NCBI GenBank assembly: GCA_963841065.1
Contig: CAWJBI010000007.1
Location: 1-64,000, forward strand
Source: M0108 sp963841065
GTDB taxonomy: Bacteria > Pseudomonadota > Gammaproteobacteria > Chromatiales > Chromatiaceae
DNA: 64,000 nt
Reading direction: 5' to 3'
A model generated the notes under the pieces. It did no database searches. It was given only the letters and a program-made list of their open reading frames with translations, and had not been told where the DNA came from. The position numbers and the translations under genes were made by a program. Numbering within the stretch: the stretch's first letter is position 1; the number at the start of each line of letters is the position of its first letter. Shown piece by piece: positions 1 through 13,802 of this stretch.

Positions 1-501
1 GGGAGATCCGCGAGATGCTGCGCCTTGCCGGACGGGATAATTCCGGCACGGGCATCCCCATGGCTCAGACCCAGCTCTATGACGGCCGTACCGGAGATCC
101 CTTCGACCGCCCCGTGACCGTCGGCTACATGTACATGCTCAAGCTCAACCACCTGGTGGATGACAAGATGCATGCGCGCTCAACGGGTCCCTACAGCCTG
201 GTTACCCAGCAACCGCTGGGTGGTAAGGCCCAGTTTGGCGGCCAGCGCTTCGGTGAGATGGAGGTTTGGGCCCTGGAGGCCTATGGCGCGGCCTACACCT
301 TCCAGGAGATGCTCACCGTCAAGTCCGACGACGTGAACGGGCGTACCAAGATGTACAAGAATATCGTCGACGGCGACCACCGGATGGAGGCGGCCATGCC
401 CGAGTCCTTCAACGTGCTGGTCAAGGAGAATTCGCTCCCTGGGCATCAACATCGAGCTGGAACAGGATGAGCCCGCCATGTGGCGGGTGCGGCCTGGCTG
501 A
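1..501 (+). CDS. rpoB: RNA polymerase beta subunit, C-terminal end, frameshifted
   Basis: This is the C-terminal part of the RNA polymerase beta subunit; the gene begins before the window. The reading frame entering at base 3 carries the family's terminal landmarks GRDNSGTGIP, DDKMHARSTGPYS, GGKAQFGGQRFGEMEVWALEAYG and MLTVKSDDVNGRTKMYKNI. After the codons for VKE (ending at 428) the frame is lost: one extra A at 429/430 turns the expected IRSLGINIEL into an unrelated tail that stops at 470. Skipping that base restores the normal C-terminus, followed by a short extension that stops at 501. The gene is essential, so this is most likely a sequence error. rpoC follows directly, as in all gammaproteobacteria. 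Confidence 0.93.
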
Positions 502-587
502 GCCCCGACACGCCGCCCCGGGCGTCCGGTGCCTCGCGCCTCTCGGCTCCTGGGTACTGCCTCGGAGTCTCCATTACGGAGAACTGA

Positions 588-4815
<4,228 letters not shown>

Positions 4816-4855
4816 CGGAATTCGAGACCTTAATCCCGGAAAGTGCGTCAAAGTA

Positions 4856-4884
4856 TTGACATGTTCTAGGGTCAAACCTATACT
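4856..4884 (+). promoter_or_regulatory. Sigma-70 promoter for rpsL-rpsG
   Basis: TTGACA at 4856-4861, a 17-base spacer, and TATACT at 4879-4884: a perfect -35 and a five-of-six -10 at optimal spacing. It lies in the 193-base gap between rpoC and rpsL and points at rpsL. This separates the str unit from rpoBC, as in other gammaproteobacteria. Confidence 0.8.
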
Positions 4885-5008
4885 TCCGGGTCTTAGCCAA
4901 GCCGGCCATCTGGTCGGCTTGATTTATTACTGGGCAGGGTGAGGCGCCAAGAGTCAGCCCGGCGTTTCCCGGATTTGGTGCGCGAAGGCGCCGCTGGAGA
5001 GTGATTGC

Positions 5009-5383
5009 ATGACAACCATCAATCAGTTGGTCCGCAAGCCGCGTAAGCGTCAGGTGGCCAAGAGCACGGTGCCAGCACTTGAGGAATGCCCTCAGAAGCG
5101 TGGCGTCTGCACCCGCGTCTATACCACGACGCCGAAAAAACCTAACTCGGCCCTGCGCAAGGTCGCGCGCGTGCGTCTGACCAACGGTTTCGAGGTCACG
5201 TCGTATATTGGCGGTGAGGGCCATAATTTGCAGGAGCACTCGGTAGTCCTCATCCGCGGTGGTCGCGTCAAGGACTTGCCTGGTGTTCGCTACCACACGG
5301 TACGCGGTACCCTGGATACCTCGGGCGTGGACAAGCGCCGTCAGGGTCGCTCAAAGTATGGCGCCAAGCGTCCGAAGAGTTGA
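5009..5383 (+). CDS. rpsL: Ribosomal protein S12
   Basis: Protein of the 30S decoding centre, 124 residues as in E. coli. The streptomycin-interacting segments are intact: TPKKPNSALRKVARVRLTNG (containing Lys43 in the usual numbering) and the later VKDLPGVRYHTVRG. The lysines usually mutated in streptomycin resistance are wild type. The gene follows a strong promoter and precedes rpsG by 34 bases. Confidence 0.97.
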   Translation: MTTINQLVRKPRKRQVAKSTVPALEECPQKRGVCTRVYTTTPKKPNSALRKVARVRLTNGFEVTSYIGGEGHNLQEHSVVLIRGGRVKDLPGVRYHTVRGTLDTSGVDKRRQGRSKYGAKRPKS

Positions 5384-5417
5384 TCCCTAGTCGAATAAAG
5401 AAGGTTGGAGTCTCTAC

Positions 5418-5888
5418 ATGCCCAGAAGACGCATCGTTGCCCGCCGTCAGGTTCTGCCGGATCCGAAGTTTGGAAGTAATCTGCTTGCCAAATTTGTCAA
5501 TATGCTGATGGAGGACGGCAAGAAGGCCGTAGCCGAGCGTATCATGTACGGAGCATTGGAGACCATGGCGAACAAAAAGGGGGGCGAGCCACTGAATATG
5601 CTCGACCAGGCCATGGAGAATGTGCGCCCCGTGGTTGAGGTTAAGTCTCGCCGCGTTGGTGGGGCCACTTATCAGGTTCCCGTCGAAGTGCGCCCGCAGC
5701 GCCGGAATTCGCTGGCCATGCGCTGGTTGATCGATGCCGCTCGCAAGCGTTCAGAGAAGTCCATGGCCTTACGGTTGGCCGGCGAACTCATGGATGCTGC
5801 TGATTCGCGGGGCACGGCGGTCAAGAAAAAGGAAGATACGCACCGCATGGCGGAGGCGAACAAGGCCTTCTCGCATTATCGGTGGTAG
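5418..5888 (+). CDS. rpsG: Ribosomal protein S7
   Basis: Primary 16S-binding protein that nucleates the 30S head, 156 residues. Family landmarks include MPRRRIVARRQVLPDPKFGS at the start, KSRRVGGATYQVPVEV and the SHYRW end. In most gammaproteobacteria it is followed by fusA and then tuf, and S7 represses the operon. Here the next 420 bases hold no gene and fusA is missing. Confidence 0.97.
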   Translation: MPRRRIVARRQVLPDPKFGSNLLAKFVNMLMEDGKKAVAERIMYGALETMANKKGGEPLNMLDQAMENVRPVVEVKSRRVGGATYQVPVEVRPQRRNSLAMRWLIDAARKRSEKSMALRLAGELMDAADSRGTAVKKKEDTHRMAEANKAFSHYRW

Positions 5889-6308
5889 TGAGGTAGAGGC
5901 GCGAAGTCCCTGAGAGGTTGCGCGGAGCCCTGAGATCCTGGCTTCTCCTTTTGACTCATGATAGCGGCCAACTGAACGGCGCGGGCAAAGCAAAATAGAT
6001 GGCACCTGGTTGCTTCAACTCCTGAATGGAGTTGTGGTGATCTCAATTGAACAGGAAGGCCCCAAAAAGTAGCGACCCTTCAGTCGCCGAGTATTGACTC
6101 GCAGAGCGGCCCTTGCGCCGCCGGAAATCAATAGAGGCCGAGGCGGCCTTTGCTGAGTTGTTCGGTTCTACCAGCAATTCACGCCGGGGCACTTAAGGGA
6201 TGCGCCACGATATAGTAGCTAGCTAATCTGTTCCATTTCACGAGGTACCGGCAAGCCGCCGATTCCGTCGCCAAGACACACTAACGAGCACATTTAGGGT
6301 AGATCGGG
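5889..6308 (+). other. Non-coding gap where fusA would be expected; contains two hairpins
   Basis: No frame encodes elongation factor G or a recognisable fragment of it; the P-loop AHIDAGKTT is absent. Two perfect hairpins are visible: CAACTCC-TGAAT-GGAGTTG at 6016-6034, and AGGCCG-AGG-CGGCCT at 6135-6149 followed by a loose T-rich stretch that could weakly terminate rpsL-rpsG. TATAGT at 6211 resembles a -10 element, but I see no matching -35. A long untranslated leader for tuf is possible. Confidence 0.6.
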
Positions 6309-7499
<1,191 letters not shown>

Positions 7500-7504
7500 G
7501 AGCC

Positions 7505-7816
7505 ATGGCAAACCAAAGAATACGCATTCGTCTCAAAGCCTTCGATCATCGCCTGATTGATCGTTCGGCTCATGAGATCGTCGATACCGCCAAGCGGACA
7601 GGCGCTCAGGTTCTCGGACCCATCCCGCTGCCGTCAAAAAAGGAGCGATTTACGATCCTCATCTCACCGCACGTCAATAAGGACGCACGGGATCAATATG
7701 AGCTGAGGACCCACAAACGGCTCATGGATATCGTTGATCCCACGGATAAAACGGTGGATGCCCTGATGAAACTCGATCTGGCGGCAGGGGTTGACGTCCA
7801 GATTAAGCTGAGCTGA
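7505..7816 (+). CDS. rpsJ: Ribosomal protein S10
   Basis: 30S head protein and NusE antitermination partner, 103 residues as in E. coli. It starts with the family pattern QRIRIRLKAFDHRLID and contains GPIPLPSKKERFTILISPHVNKDARDQYE (discontinuous conserved block). It lies only 5 bases after tuf, so str and S10 genes probably share transcription here. It is the first gene of the S10 series. Confidence 0.97.
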   Translation: MANQRIRIRLKAFDHRLIDRSAHEIVDTAKRTGAQVLGPIPLPSKKERFTILISPHVNKDARDQYELRTHKRLMDIVDPTDKTVDALMKLDLAAGVDVQIKLS

Positions 7817-7826
7817 GGATAGGACC

Positions 7827-8474
7827 ATGACCATAGGTGTGATTGGCCGCAAGGCTGGCATGACCCGGATCTTCACCGAGGAAGGCGCGTCCGTCCCTGT
7901 GACGGTCATTGAGGTTCAGCCAAACCGGGTGACCCAGGTAAAGACCACCGCGACTGATGGGTATCGGGCGGTTCAAGTCGCCATCGGCGAACGCCGGGCC
8001 TCGCGGGTCACCAAGCCAATGGCGGGGCATTATGCCCGTGCCGGCGTGACCGCTGGAGATACGCTCCGGGAGTTCCGGCTCGCCGAGGGCGAGGGCCTTG
8101 ATCTTGCGGAGGGTGGCGAGATTCTCGTAAGCATTTTTGCTGCGGGGCAGAAGGTCGATGTCCGTGGCGTGACTAAGGGACGGGGATTTGCAGGCGGTGT
8201 TAAACGCCACAACTTCCGTATGCAGGATGCCACCCATGGCAACTCGGTCTCTCACCGGGCGCCGGGTTCCATCGGTCAGTGCCAGACGCCGGGTCGGGTC
8301 ATGAAAGGCAAGCGCATGGCTGGCCACATGGGCGACGTCAATCGTGTTCAGCAGAATCTGGAGGTGATCCGGGTTGATGTTGAGCGCAACCTGCTGCTGG
8401 TGCGGGGTCCCGTACCCGGTGCCGAGGGTGGACGCTTGGTCGTTCTGCCTTCCGTGAAGAAGAGCAAGGGCTGA
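7827..8474 (+). CDS. rplC: Ribosomal protein L3
   Basis: Early-assembly 50S protein whose loop approaches the peptidyl-transferase centre; 215 residues. The N-terminal GRKAGMTRIF and the central loop GFAGGVKRHNF...THGNSVSHRAPGSIG...PGRVMKGKRMAGHMG are typical. The glutamine methylated by PrmB in relatives lies in that loop. It sits 10 bases after rpsJ and 7 before rplD. Confidence 0.97.
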   Translation: MTIGVIGRKAGMTRIFTEEGASVPVTVIEVQPNRVTQVKTTATDGYRAVQVAIGERRASRVTKPMAGHYARAGVTAGDTLREFRLAEGEGLDLAEGGEILVSIFAAGQKVDVRGVTKGRGFAGGVKRHNFRMQDATHGNSVSHRAPGSIGQCQTPGRVMKGKRMAGHMGDVNRVQQNLEVIRVDVERNLLLVRGPVPGAEGGRLVVLPSVKKSKG

Positions 8475-8481
8475 TAAGTCA

Positions 8482-9090
8482 ATGGAAATCCAAGCACGAA
8501 GCGGTGAAGGCGCAGGCATTCAGGTCGCGGACGAGGTGTTCAGCGTCGATTATAAGCCAGCCCTGATCCATCAGGTCGTAACCGCCTACATGGCCTCGGC
8601 TCGCTCCGGGACCGCGGCTCAGAAAAGCCGCGCCGAAGTCTCGGGTGGTGGTGCCAAGCCATTCCGCCAAAAGGGCACCGGTCGTGCCCGTGCGGGTACC
8701 TCTCGCGGTCCCATCTGGCGCGGTGGGGGCAGGGCTTTTGCGGCCCGCCCACGAAACTATGCCCAGAAGGTTAACCGAAAGATGTATCGTGGGGCTATGC
8801 GCTCCATCCTATCGGAGTTGATCCGCCAGGGTCGCTTGACGGTAGTGCCTGAATTCTCCGTCGATGAGCCCAAGACCCGCTTGTTGGCCGATCGTCTTAT
8901 CGCTATGAACCTGACGGACGTGCTGATCCTGATCGAGGGTCTTGACGAGAATCTCTTCCTGGCTGCGCGTAATCTACCTCGCGTCGATGTCTTGATGGCC
9001 GAGGAAGTGGACCCAGTCAGCCTCATCGCCTTCGAAAACCTCGTGGCTACCGAGGGCGCGATCCGTAAGCTCGAGGAGCGGTTAGCATGA
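8482..9090 (+). CDS. rplD: Ribosomal protein L4
   Basis: 50S protein lining the exit tunnel and, in E. coli, the autogenous regulator of the S10 operon by attenuation and translational repression; 202 residues. The tunnel-loop pattern KPFRQKGTGRARAGTSRGPIWRGGG is present around residues 63-87. Its stop overlaps the start of rplW (ATGA), which implies translational coupling. Confidence 0.96.
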   Translation: MEIQARSGEGAGIQVADEVFSVDYKPALIHQVVTAYMASARSGTAAQKSRAEVSGGGAKPFRQKGTGRARAGTSRGPIWRGGGRAFAARPRNYAQKVNRKMYRGAMRSILSELIRQGRLTVVPEFSVDEPKTRLLADRLIAMNLTDVLILIEGLDENLFLAARNLPRVDVLMAEEVDPVSLIAFENLVATEGAIRKLEERLA

Positions 9091-9383
9091 ACCAGGAAAG
9101 ACTCTTAAAGGTAATATTAGGCCCGGTAGTCTCCGAGAAGGCGACCCTGGCAGCCGATGCTAACGGCCAGTATGTGTTTCGCGTCGTGCCCGATGCCACC
9201 AAGCTGGAAGTCGGCAAGGCTGTCGAGACACTATTTGACGTTAAGATAGACTGTGTGCAGATCCTCAACGTCAAGGGCAAGCAAAAGCGCCTGGGTCAGC
9301 GTGTTGGTAAGCGCAAGGATTGGCGCAAGGCCTATGTCCGCTTGCAGGCGGGACAAAATATCGATTTCGGCGGTAACGCCTAA
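9087..9383 (+). CDS. rplW: Ribosomal protein L23
   Basis: 50S protein at the tunnel exit that docks trigger factor and SRP; 98 residues. Recognised by the N-terminal ILGPVVSEKATL pattern and a central TKLEVGKAVETLF, followed by the basic GKQKRLGQRVGKRKDWRKAYV. The start overlaps the end of rplD by four bases. Confidence 0.96.
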   Translation: MNQERLLKVILGPVVSEKATLAADANGQYVFRVVPDATKLEVGKAVETLFDVKIDCVQILNVKGKQKRLGQRVGKRKDWRKAYVRLQAGQNIDFGGNA

Positions 9384-9403
9384 GCCCCTTTGGACCAGTC
9401 AAG

Positions 9404-10231
9404 ATGGCAATCGTAAAGACTAACCCGACATCCCCGGGACGACGCTTTGTCGTCAAGGTGGTGTCCCCGGAGCTCCACAAGGGAGCTCCCCATGAGCCGC
9501 TGCTCGACAAGAAAACCAGGACGGGCGGCCGCAACAATGCGGGGCGCATCTCGGTTCGTCATCATGGCGGTGGACACAAACAGCGTTATCGCATCATCGA
9601 TTTCAAGCGTGGCAAAACCGGGGTCCCCGCCGTGGTTGAACGTTTGGAATATGATCCGAACCGCACGGCCCACATTGCCCTACTCAAGTATGCCGACGGC
9701 GACCGGACTTACATTATTGCCCCGAAGGGCCTGAAGGCCGGTGCCGTGGTGGTAGCGAGTGAGGATGCACCGATTTCCGCAGGCAATTGCTTGCCTCTGC
9801 GCAACGTGCCCTTGGGTACCCAAGTGCATTGCATTGAGATGCGTCCAGGCAAGGGTGCGCAAATGGCGCGCGCCGCAGGTGCCTCCGCCCAGCTCATTGC
9901 CCGTGACGGTGGCTACGCTACCTTGCGTTTGCGTTCCGGTGAGATGCGCAAGGTCAGCGCTGAATGTCGCGCGGTCGTCGGCGAGGTTGGCAATAATGAG
10001 CACAGCTTGCGTAAACTCGGTAAGGCGGGTGCCAGCCGGTGGCGGGGGGTTAGGCCAACGGTGCGTGGCGTAGTCATGAACCCGGTCGATCATCCACATG
10101 GTGGTGGTGAAGGCCGTACCTCCGGAGGCCGTCATCCGGTCACGCCTTGGGGCGTTCCGACCAAGGGCCACAAGACCCGTTCCAACAAGCGCACCGATAA
10201 GATGATCGTGCGCCGTCGCGGACGCAAATAA
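9404..10231 (+). CDS. rplB: Ribosomal protein L2
   Basis: Large conserved 50S protein needed for subunit association and peptidyl transfer; 275 residues. Landmarks: NNAGRISVRHHGGGHKQRYR near the start and NPVDHPHGGGEGRTSGGRHP near the end, which contains the conserved histidine (His229 region in E. coli). It lies between rplW and rpsS in the canonical order. Confidence 0.97.
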   Translation: MAIVKTNPTSPGRRFVVKVVSPELHKGAPHEPLLDKKTRTGGRNNAGRISVRHHGGGHKQRYRIIDFKRGKTGVPAVVERLEYDPNRTAHIALLKYADGDRTYIIAPKGLKAGAVVVASEDAPISAGNCLPLRNVPLGTQVHCIEMRPGKGAQMARAAGASAQLIARDGGYATLRLRSGEMRKVSAECRAVVGEVGNNEHSLRKLGKAGASRWRGVRPTVRGVVMNPVDHPHGGGEGRTSGGRHPVTPWGVPTKGHKTRSNKRTDKMIVRRRGRK

Positions 10232-10249
10232 CTAGGCGAGGTTGAGCAA

Positions 10250-10531
10250 GTGCCACGTTCGATTCGTAAGGGACCCTTTGTGGACTCCCACCTGGCAAAA
10301 AAGGTGGAGGACGCGGTTGCCCAGAATAGCAAGCGCCCCATCAAGACCTGGTCGCGCCGTTCCATGGTGTTACCGGAGATGGTTGGTTTAACCATCGCGG
10401 TGCATAACGGGCGTCAGCACGTACCGGTTCTGATCAACGAGAATATGATCGGGCACAAGCTCGGCGAATTCTCCATGACCCGGACCTATCGTGGTCACGC
10501 GGCCGACAAAAAGGCCAAAAAGAAGCGATAG
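10250..10531 (+). CDS. rpsS: Ribosomal protein S19
   Basis: 30S head protein that contacts the A-site finger; 93 residues, starting at GTG. Pattern PRSIRKGPFVDSHL at the start, then VPVLINENMIGHKLGEFSMTRTYRGH near the end, with a lysine-rich tail. The GTG start is chosen because it places the conserved PRSIRKGPF at residue 2, as in the family. Confidence 0.96.
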   Translation: MPRSIRKGPFVDSHLAKKVEDAVAQNSKRPIKTWSRRSMVLPEMVGLTIAVHNGRQHVPVLINENMIGHKLGEFSMTRTYRGHAADKKAKKKR

Positions 10532-10546
10532 GTAGAGGACGTACTA

Positions 10547-10879
10547 ATGCAGGCTGAAGCAAAACTTAAGACAGGGCGTCTGTCCGCGCAGAAGGCGCGC
10601 CTAGTGGCGGACCAGATCCGTGGGCTGCACGTCGAGAAGGCCCTAAACCTTCTCGCCTTTAGCACCAAGAAGGGCGCTGGTCTCATCAAGAAGATTCTAG
10701 AGTCCGCCATCGCCAATGCCGAGAACAATGCGGGCGCCGACGTGGACGAACTCAAGGTATCCGCAATCCAGGTCAACGAGGGTCCGAGCATGAAGCGGAT
10801 TCGCCCCAGGGCCAAGGGTCGCGCCAATCGAATCACTAAACGGACCAGTCACATTATTGTGACGGTTGCCGAAGCCTGA
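10547..10879 (+). CDS. rplV: Ribosomal protein L22
   Basis: 50S exit-tunnel protein; its beta-hairpin is a macrolide-resistance site. 110 residues, standard. Conserved parts: SAQKARLVADQIRGL, AIANAENNAGADVDEL and the tip region GPSMKRIRPRAKGRANRI, which looks wild type. It precedes rpsC by 19 bases. Confidence 0.96.
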   Translation: MQAEAKLKTGRLSAQKARLVADQIRGLHVEKALNLLAFSTKKGAGLIKKILESAIANAENNAGADVDELKVSAIQVNEGPSMKRIRPRAKGRANRITKRTSHIIVTVAEA

Positions 10880-10898
10880 AGCGTAAAGAGAAGCCAGC

Positions 10899-11594
10899 AT
10901 GGGTCACAAAATTCATCCAACCGGCATTCGCTTGGGGATCGTCAAGGACTGGACCTCAAAGTGGTATGCCGATTCCAAGCATTTTCCGGATCTGCTCAAC
11001 ACCGACATGCAGGTAAGAGCCTTTTTGCGCAAGAAATTGGCGCAGGCCTCGGTGAGCCGCATCCAGATTGATCGTCCGGCTAACAATGCCCACATCACCA
11101 TTCACACCGCGCGCCCCGGCGTAGTGATCGGGAAAAAGGGCGAGGATATCGACAAGCTCCGTAAGGAAGTCTCGGATCGCATGGGCGTACCCGTCCATTT
11201 GAGCATCGAGGAGATCCGGAAACCGGAATTAGACGCTCAGCTTGTTGCCGAAAGCATTACCCAACAGCTTGAGAAGCGCATCATGTTCCGGCGTGCCATG
11301 AAGCGTGCGGTGCAAAATGCCATGCGTCTGGGTGCGGGTGGCATCAAGGTTAACATCGCAGGCCGTTTGAACGGCGCCGAGATCGCCCGCAGCGAGTGGT
11401 ACCGTGAGGGACGTGTCCCCCTGCACACCCTCCGCGCCGATATCGATTACGGATTCGCGGAGGCCCGGACCACCTATGGTGTGCTTGGCGTTAAGGTTTG
11501 GATCTTCAAGGGTGAGATTTTCCCGGGTCAGGTTGTGGAGGAAGTCCCCGCCAAGCCTGCGCGCGCTCCTAAGCCTGCGGCACGGAGGGGATAA
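10899..11594 (+). CDS. rpsC: Ribosomal protein S3
   Basis: 30S protein at the mRNA entry channel with helicase activity; 231 residues. It begins GHKIHPTGIRLGI, has the KH-domain loop VVIGKKGEDI around residues 72-81, then the C-terminal DIDYGFAEARTTYGVLGVKVWIFKGE. The last residues are an Ala/Pro/Lys-rich tail typical of the family. Confidence 0.97.
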   Translation: MGHKIHPTGIRLGIVKDWTSKWYADSKHFPDLLNTDMQVRAFLRKKLAQASVSRIQIDRPANNAHITIHTARPGVVIGKKGEDIDKLRKEVSDRMGVPVHLSIEEIRKPELDAQLVAESITQQLEKRIMFRRAMKRAVQNAMRLGAGGIKVNIAGRLNGAEIARSEWYREGRVPLHTLRADIDYGFAEARTTYGVLGVKVWIFKGEIFPGQVVEEVPAKPARAPKPAARRG

Positions 11595-11597
11595 AAA

Positions 11598-12011
11598 ATG
11601 CTTCAACCTAAACGTACTAAGTTTCGCAAGCTGCATAAGGATCGCAATCGCGGTTTAGCCCTTACCGGCTGTGATGTCAGCTTTGGCGAGTTTGGTCTCA
11701 AGGCTATGACCCGGGGACGCTTGACGGCGCGACAGATCGAGGCCGCACGACGGACCATAACTCGTAAAGTTAAGCGCGGCGGCAAGATATGGATTCGTGT
11801 CTTTCCGGACAAACCCATTACCAAAAAACCTCTGGAAGTGCGCATGGGTTCCGGGAAAGGCAGTGTTGAATATTGGGTAGCCCAAATCCAGCCAGGGCGC
11901 ATGCTTTACGAGATCGAGGGCGTCACTGAGGAGCTTGCTCGCGAGGCGTTTGCTCTTGCAGCCGCCAAGTTACCGATTCAGACCTCCTTTACCAAGCGGA
12001 CAATAATGTGA
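11598..12011 (+). CDS. rplP: Ribosomal protein L16
   Basis: 50S protein positioning A-site tRNA; 137 residues. Conserved LQPKRTKFRKLHKDRNRG start, then GRLTARQIEAARRTI, and RMGSGKGSVEYWVAQIQPGRMLYEI, where PrmX/YcfD-type hydroxylation occurs in E. coli. Its stop codon TGA overlaps the ATG of rpmC. Confidence 0.97.
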   Translation: MLQPKRTKFRKLHKDRNRGLALTGCDVSFGEFGLKAMTRGRLTARQIEAARRTITRKVKRGGKIWIRVFPDKPITKKPLEVRMGSGKGSVEYWVAQIQPGRMLYEIEGVTEELAREAFALAAAKLPIQTSFTKRTIM

Positions 12012-12208
12012 TGAAGGCGAGTGATCTGAGACACAAGGGTGCTGTGGATCTGGATAAACAGCTACTTGAGTTGCTCAAGGAGCAGTTCAACCTGCGCATG
12101 CAGCGTGGAGTGGGCCAATTGACCCGGCCTTCCGAAATGAAGTCCGTGCGTAGAGACATAGCACGCATAAAGACTGTATTAACCGAGATGAAGGCGGGCA
12201 GCCGATGA
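12011..12208 (+). CDS. rpmC: Ribosomal protein L29
   Basis: Small two-helix 50S protein near the tunnel exit; 65 residues. Pattern LKEQFNLRMQ and RRDIARIKTVL is typical. A GTG directly upstream (12008) could also start it, but the ATG at 12011 overlapping the rplP stop gives the usual family length and tight coupling. Its end overlaps rpsQ. Confidence 0.95.
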   Translation: MKASDLRHKGAVDLDKQLLELLKEQFNLRMQRGVGQLTRPSEMKSVRRDIARIKTVLTEMKAGSR

Positions 12209-12465
12209 ACGAGGAAGCCAAAAGTAACCGGACTTTGACCGGTCGCGTTGTCAGTAATGCCATGGAGAAAAGCATCACGGTTCTAGTAGAGCGTCGTGTG
12301 AAGCATCCGCTCTATGGAAAGTTCATCCGTCGGTCGACCAAAATTCATGCTCATGATGAGGCCAATGTTTGCGGCAAAGGGGACTGGGTCACCGTAGAGC
12401 AATGTCGCCCGATCTCAAAGACTAAATCCTGGCGTCTTGTCCAGGTGGTGGAAAAGGCCCGCTGA
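12205..12465 (+). CDS. rpsQ: Ribosomal protein S17
   Basis: Primary 16S-binding 30S protein with an OB fold; 86 residues. TLTGRVVSNAMEKSITVLVER is followed by KHPLYGKFIRRSTKIHAHDE and ECRPISKTKSWRL-like C-terminal residues. It is the last gene of the S10 series and overlaps rpmC by four bases. Confidence 0.96.
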   Translation: MNEEAKSNRTLTGRVVSNAMEKSITVLVERRVKHPLYGKFIRRSTKIHAHDEANVCGKGDWVTVEQCRPISKTKSWRLVQVVEKAR

Positions 12466-12488
12466 TCGCGCTGGTATAGGCCGATATT

Positions 12489-12512
12489 GGTAGGTCTCGT
12501 GAGAATCCTACC
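12489..12512 (+). other. Hairpin in the rpsQ-rplN junction
   Basis: Inverted repeat GGTAGG...CCTACC with an inner TCTC-GT-GAGA extension (two bulged bases). It sits in the 78-base gap that corresponds to the S10/spc boundary, with no T tract. It could be an RNA processing or regulatory element; its function is not shown by the sequence. Confidence 0.5.
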
Positions 12513-12543
12513 GAACTGGGTGTGACAATTCAGGAAACAGACA

Positions 12544-12912
12544 ATGATTCAGATGCAGACCAGTCTGGGCGTTGCCGATAATAGTGGCGCCAAGCGCGTG
12601 CAGTGCATTAAGGTGCTCGGCGGCTCGCATCGGCATTATGCCAGCATCGGTGACATCATCAAGGTAGCCGTCAAGGATGCAATTCCGCGCGGCAAGGTAA
12701 AGAAGGGCGACGTCTACAATGCCGTGGTTGTGCGCACCCGTTCCGGTGTGCGCCGTCCGGATGGCTCGCTTATTCGTTTCGACGGCAACGCGGCGGTTCT
12801 CCTGAACAATCAGTTGCAGCCAATCGGTACCCGTATATTCGGACCGGTGACCAGGGAGCTGCGCGGTGAAAAGTTCATGAAGATCATTTCCCTCGCGCCG
12901 GAAGTTCTGTGA
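12544..12912 (+). CDS. rplN: Ribosomal protein L14
   Basis: 50S protein at the subunit interface and binding site of the RsfS silencing factor; 122 residues. Starts MIQMQTSLGVADNSGAKRVQ and carries VRTRSGVRRPDGSLIRFDGNAAVL and GTRIFGPVTRELR. It is the first gene of the spc series. Confidence 0.97.
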   Translation: MIQMQTSLGVADNSGAKRVQCIKVLGGSHRHYASIGDIIKVAVKDAIPRGKVKKGDVYNAVVVRTRSGVRRPDGSLIRFDGNAAVLLNNQLQPIGTRIFGPVTRELRGEKFMKIISLAPEVL

Positions 12913-12924
12913 GGTAATGGGGCT

Positions 12925-13242
12925 ATGCGCAAGATCAGAAAGGGGGACGACGTAGTCGTTCTGACGGGAAAGGATAGAGGGTCTCGTGGGACCGTACTCC
13001 GCGTTGTAGATGACAAGAAGGTCATCGTCGAGAATGTGAACATGGTAAAGAAGCACCAGAAGCCAAACCCACAAAAGGGCATTTCTGGCGGCATTGTTGA
13101 CAAGGAAATGCCGATGGATTTGTCCAACGTAGCCCTGTACAACCCGGTAAAGGGTGGTCCTGACCGCGTGGGCTTCAAGATTCTGGAAGACGGACGTAAA
13201 GTGCGTGTCTTCAAATCCACTGGCGAAGTCGTTGACGTTTGA
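12925..13242 (+). CDS. rplX: Ribosomal protein L24
   Basis: 50S assembly-initiator protein with a KOW motif; 105 residues. KGDDVVVLTGKDRGSRGTVLRV near the start is the KOW domain, followed by NMVKKHQKPNPQKGISGGI and VGFKILEDGRKVRVFKSTGE. Spacing to rplN is 12 bases, and rplE follows immediately. Confidence 0.96.
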   Translation: MRKIRKGDDVVVLTGKDRGSRGTVLRVVDDKKVIVENVNMVKKHQKPNPQKGISGGIVDKEMPMDLSNVALYNPVKGGPDRVGFKILEDGRKVRVFKSTGEVVDV

Positions 13243-13253
13243 GTAAGCAACCC

Positions 13254-13793
13254 ATGCCCAGATTGCAAAGCGAATACCAGGAAAAGATCGTCGGCCAACT
13301 CATGGAGAGGTTTGGCTATGACAGCATCATGCAGGTTCCTCGCATCGTCAAAATCACGCTCAATATGGGTGTGGGTGAGGCGGTTGCGGATAAAAAAATC
13401 ATGGACCATGCTGTCTCCGATCTTACTGCCTTAGCCGGGCAAAAGCCCATTGTCACCTATGCCCGTAAATCCGTAGCGGCTTTCAAGATACGCGAGGGAT
13501 GGCCGGTGGGTTGCAAGGTGACCTTGCGCCGCGATCGCATGTATGAATTTTTGGATCGTCTCATTAATGTCGCCATTCCTCGTATTCGCGACTTTCGTGG
13601 AGTGAGTCCAAAAGCCTTTGATGGTCGTGGCAATTACAGCCTGGGCGTCAAAGAACAAATCATTTTCCCTGAAATTGATTATGACAAGATCGACACCCTT
13701 CGCGGTCTCGACATAACGATTACGACCAGCGCCCGAACCAATGAAGAGGGCCGTGCGCTCCTAGAGGCTTTTAAGTTTCCCTTCAGGACCTGA
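13254..13793 (+). CDS. rplE: Ribosomal protein L5
   Basis: 5S rRNA-binding 50S protein of the central protuberance; 179 residues with this start, exactly the E. coli length. The ATG at 13254 aligns with the family start; a TTG at 13239 overlapping the rplX stop is also in frame. Conserved VPRIVKITLNMGVGEAVADKK, DFRGVSPKAFDGRGNYSLG and EQIIFPEIDYDKID. Confidence 0.96.
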   Translation: MPRLQSEYQEKIVGQLMERFGYDSIMQVPRIVKITLNMGVGEAVADKKIMDHAVSDLTALAGQKPIVTYARKSVAAFKIREGWPVGCKVTLRRDRMYEFLDRLINVAIPRIRDFRGVSPKAFDGRGNYSLGVKEQIIFPEIDYDKIDTLRGLDITITTSARTNEEGRALLEAFKFPFRT

Positions 13794-13802
13794 GCAGACC
13801 AC

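Noticed and set aside
5889..6308. A fusA remnant or hidden gene
   Set aside because: No EF-G motif or sizeable frame with ribosome site was visible in any of the six frames.
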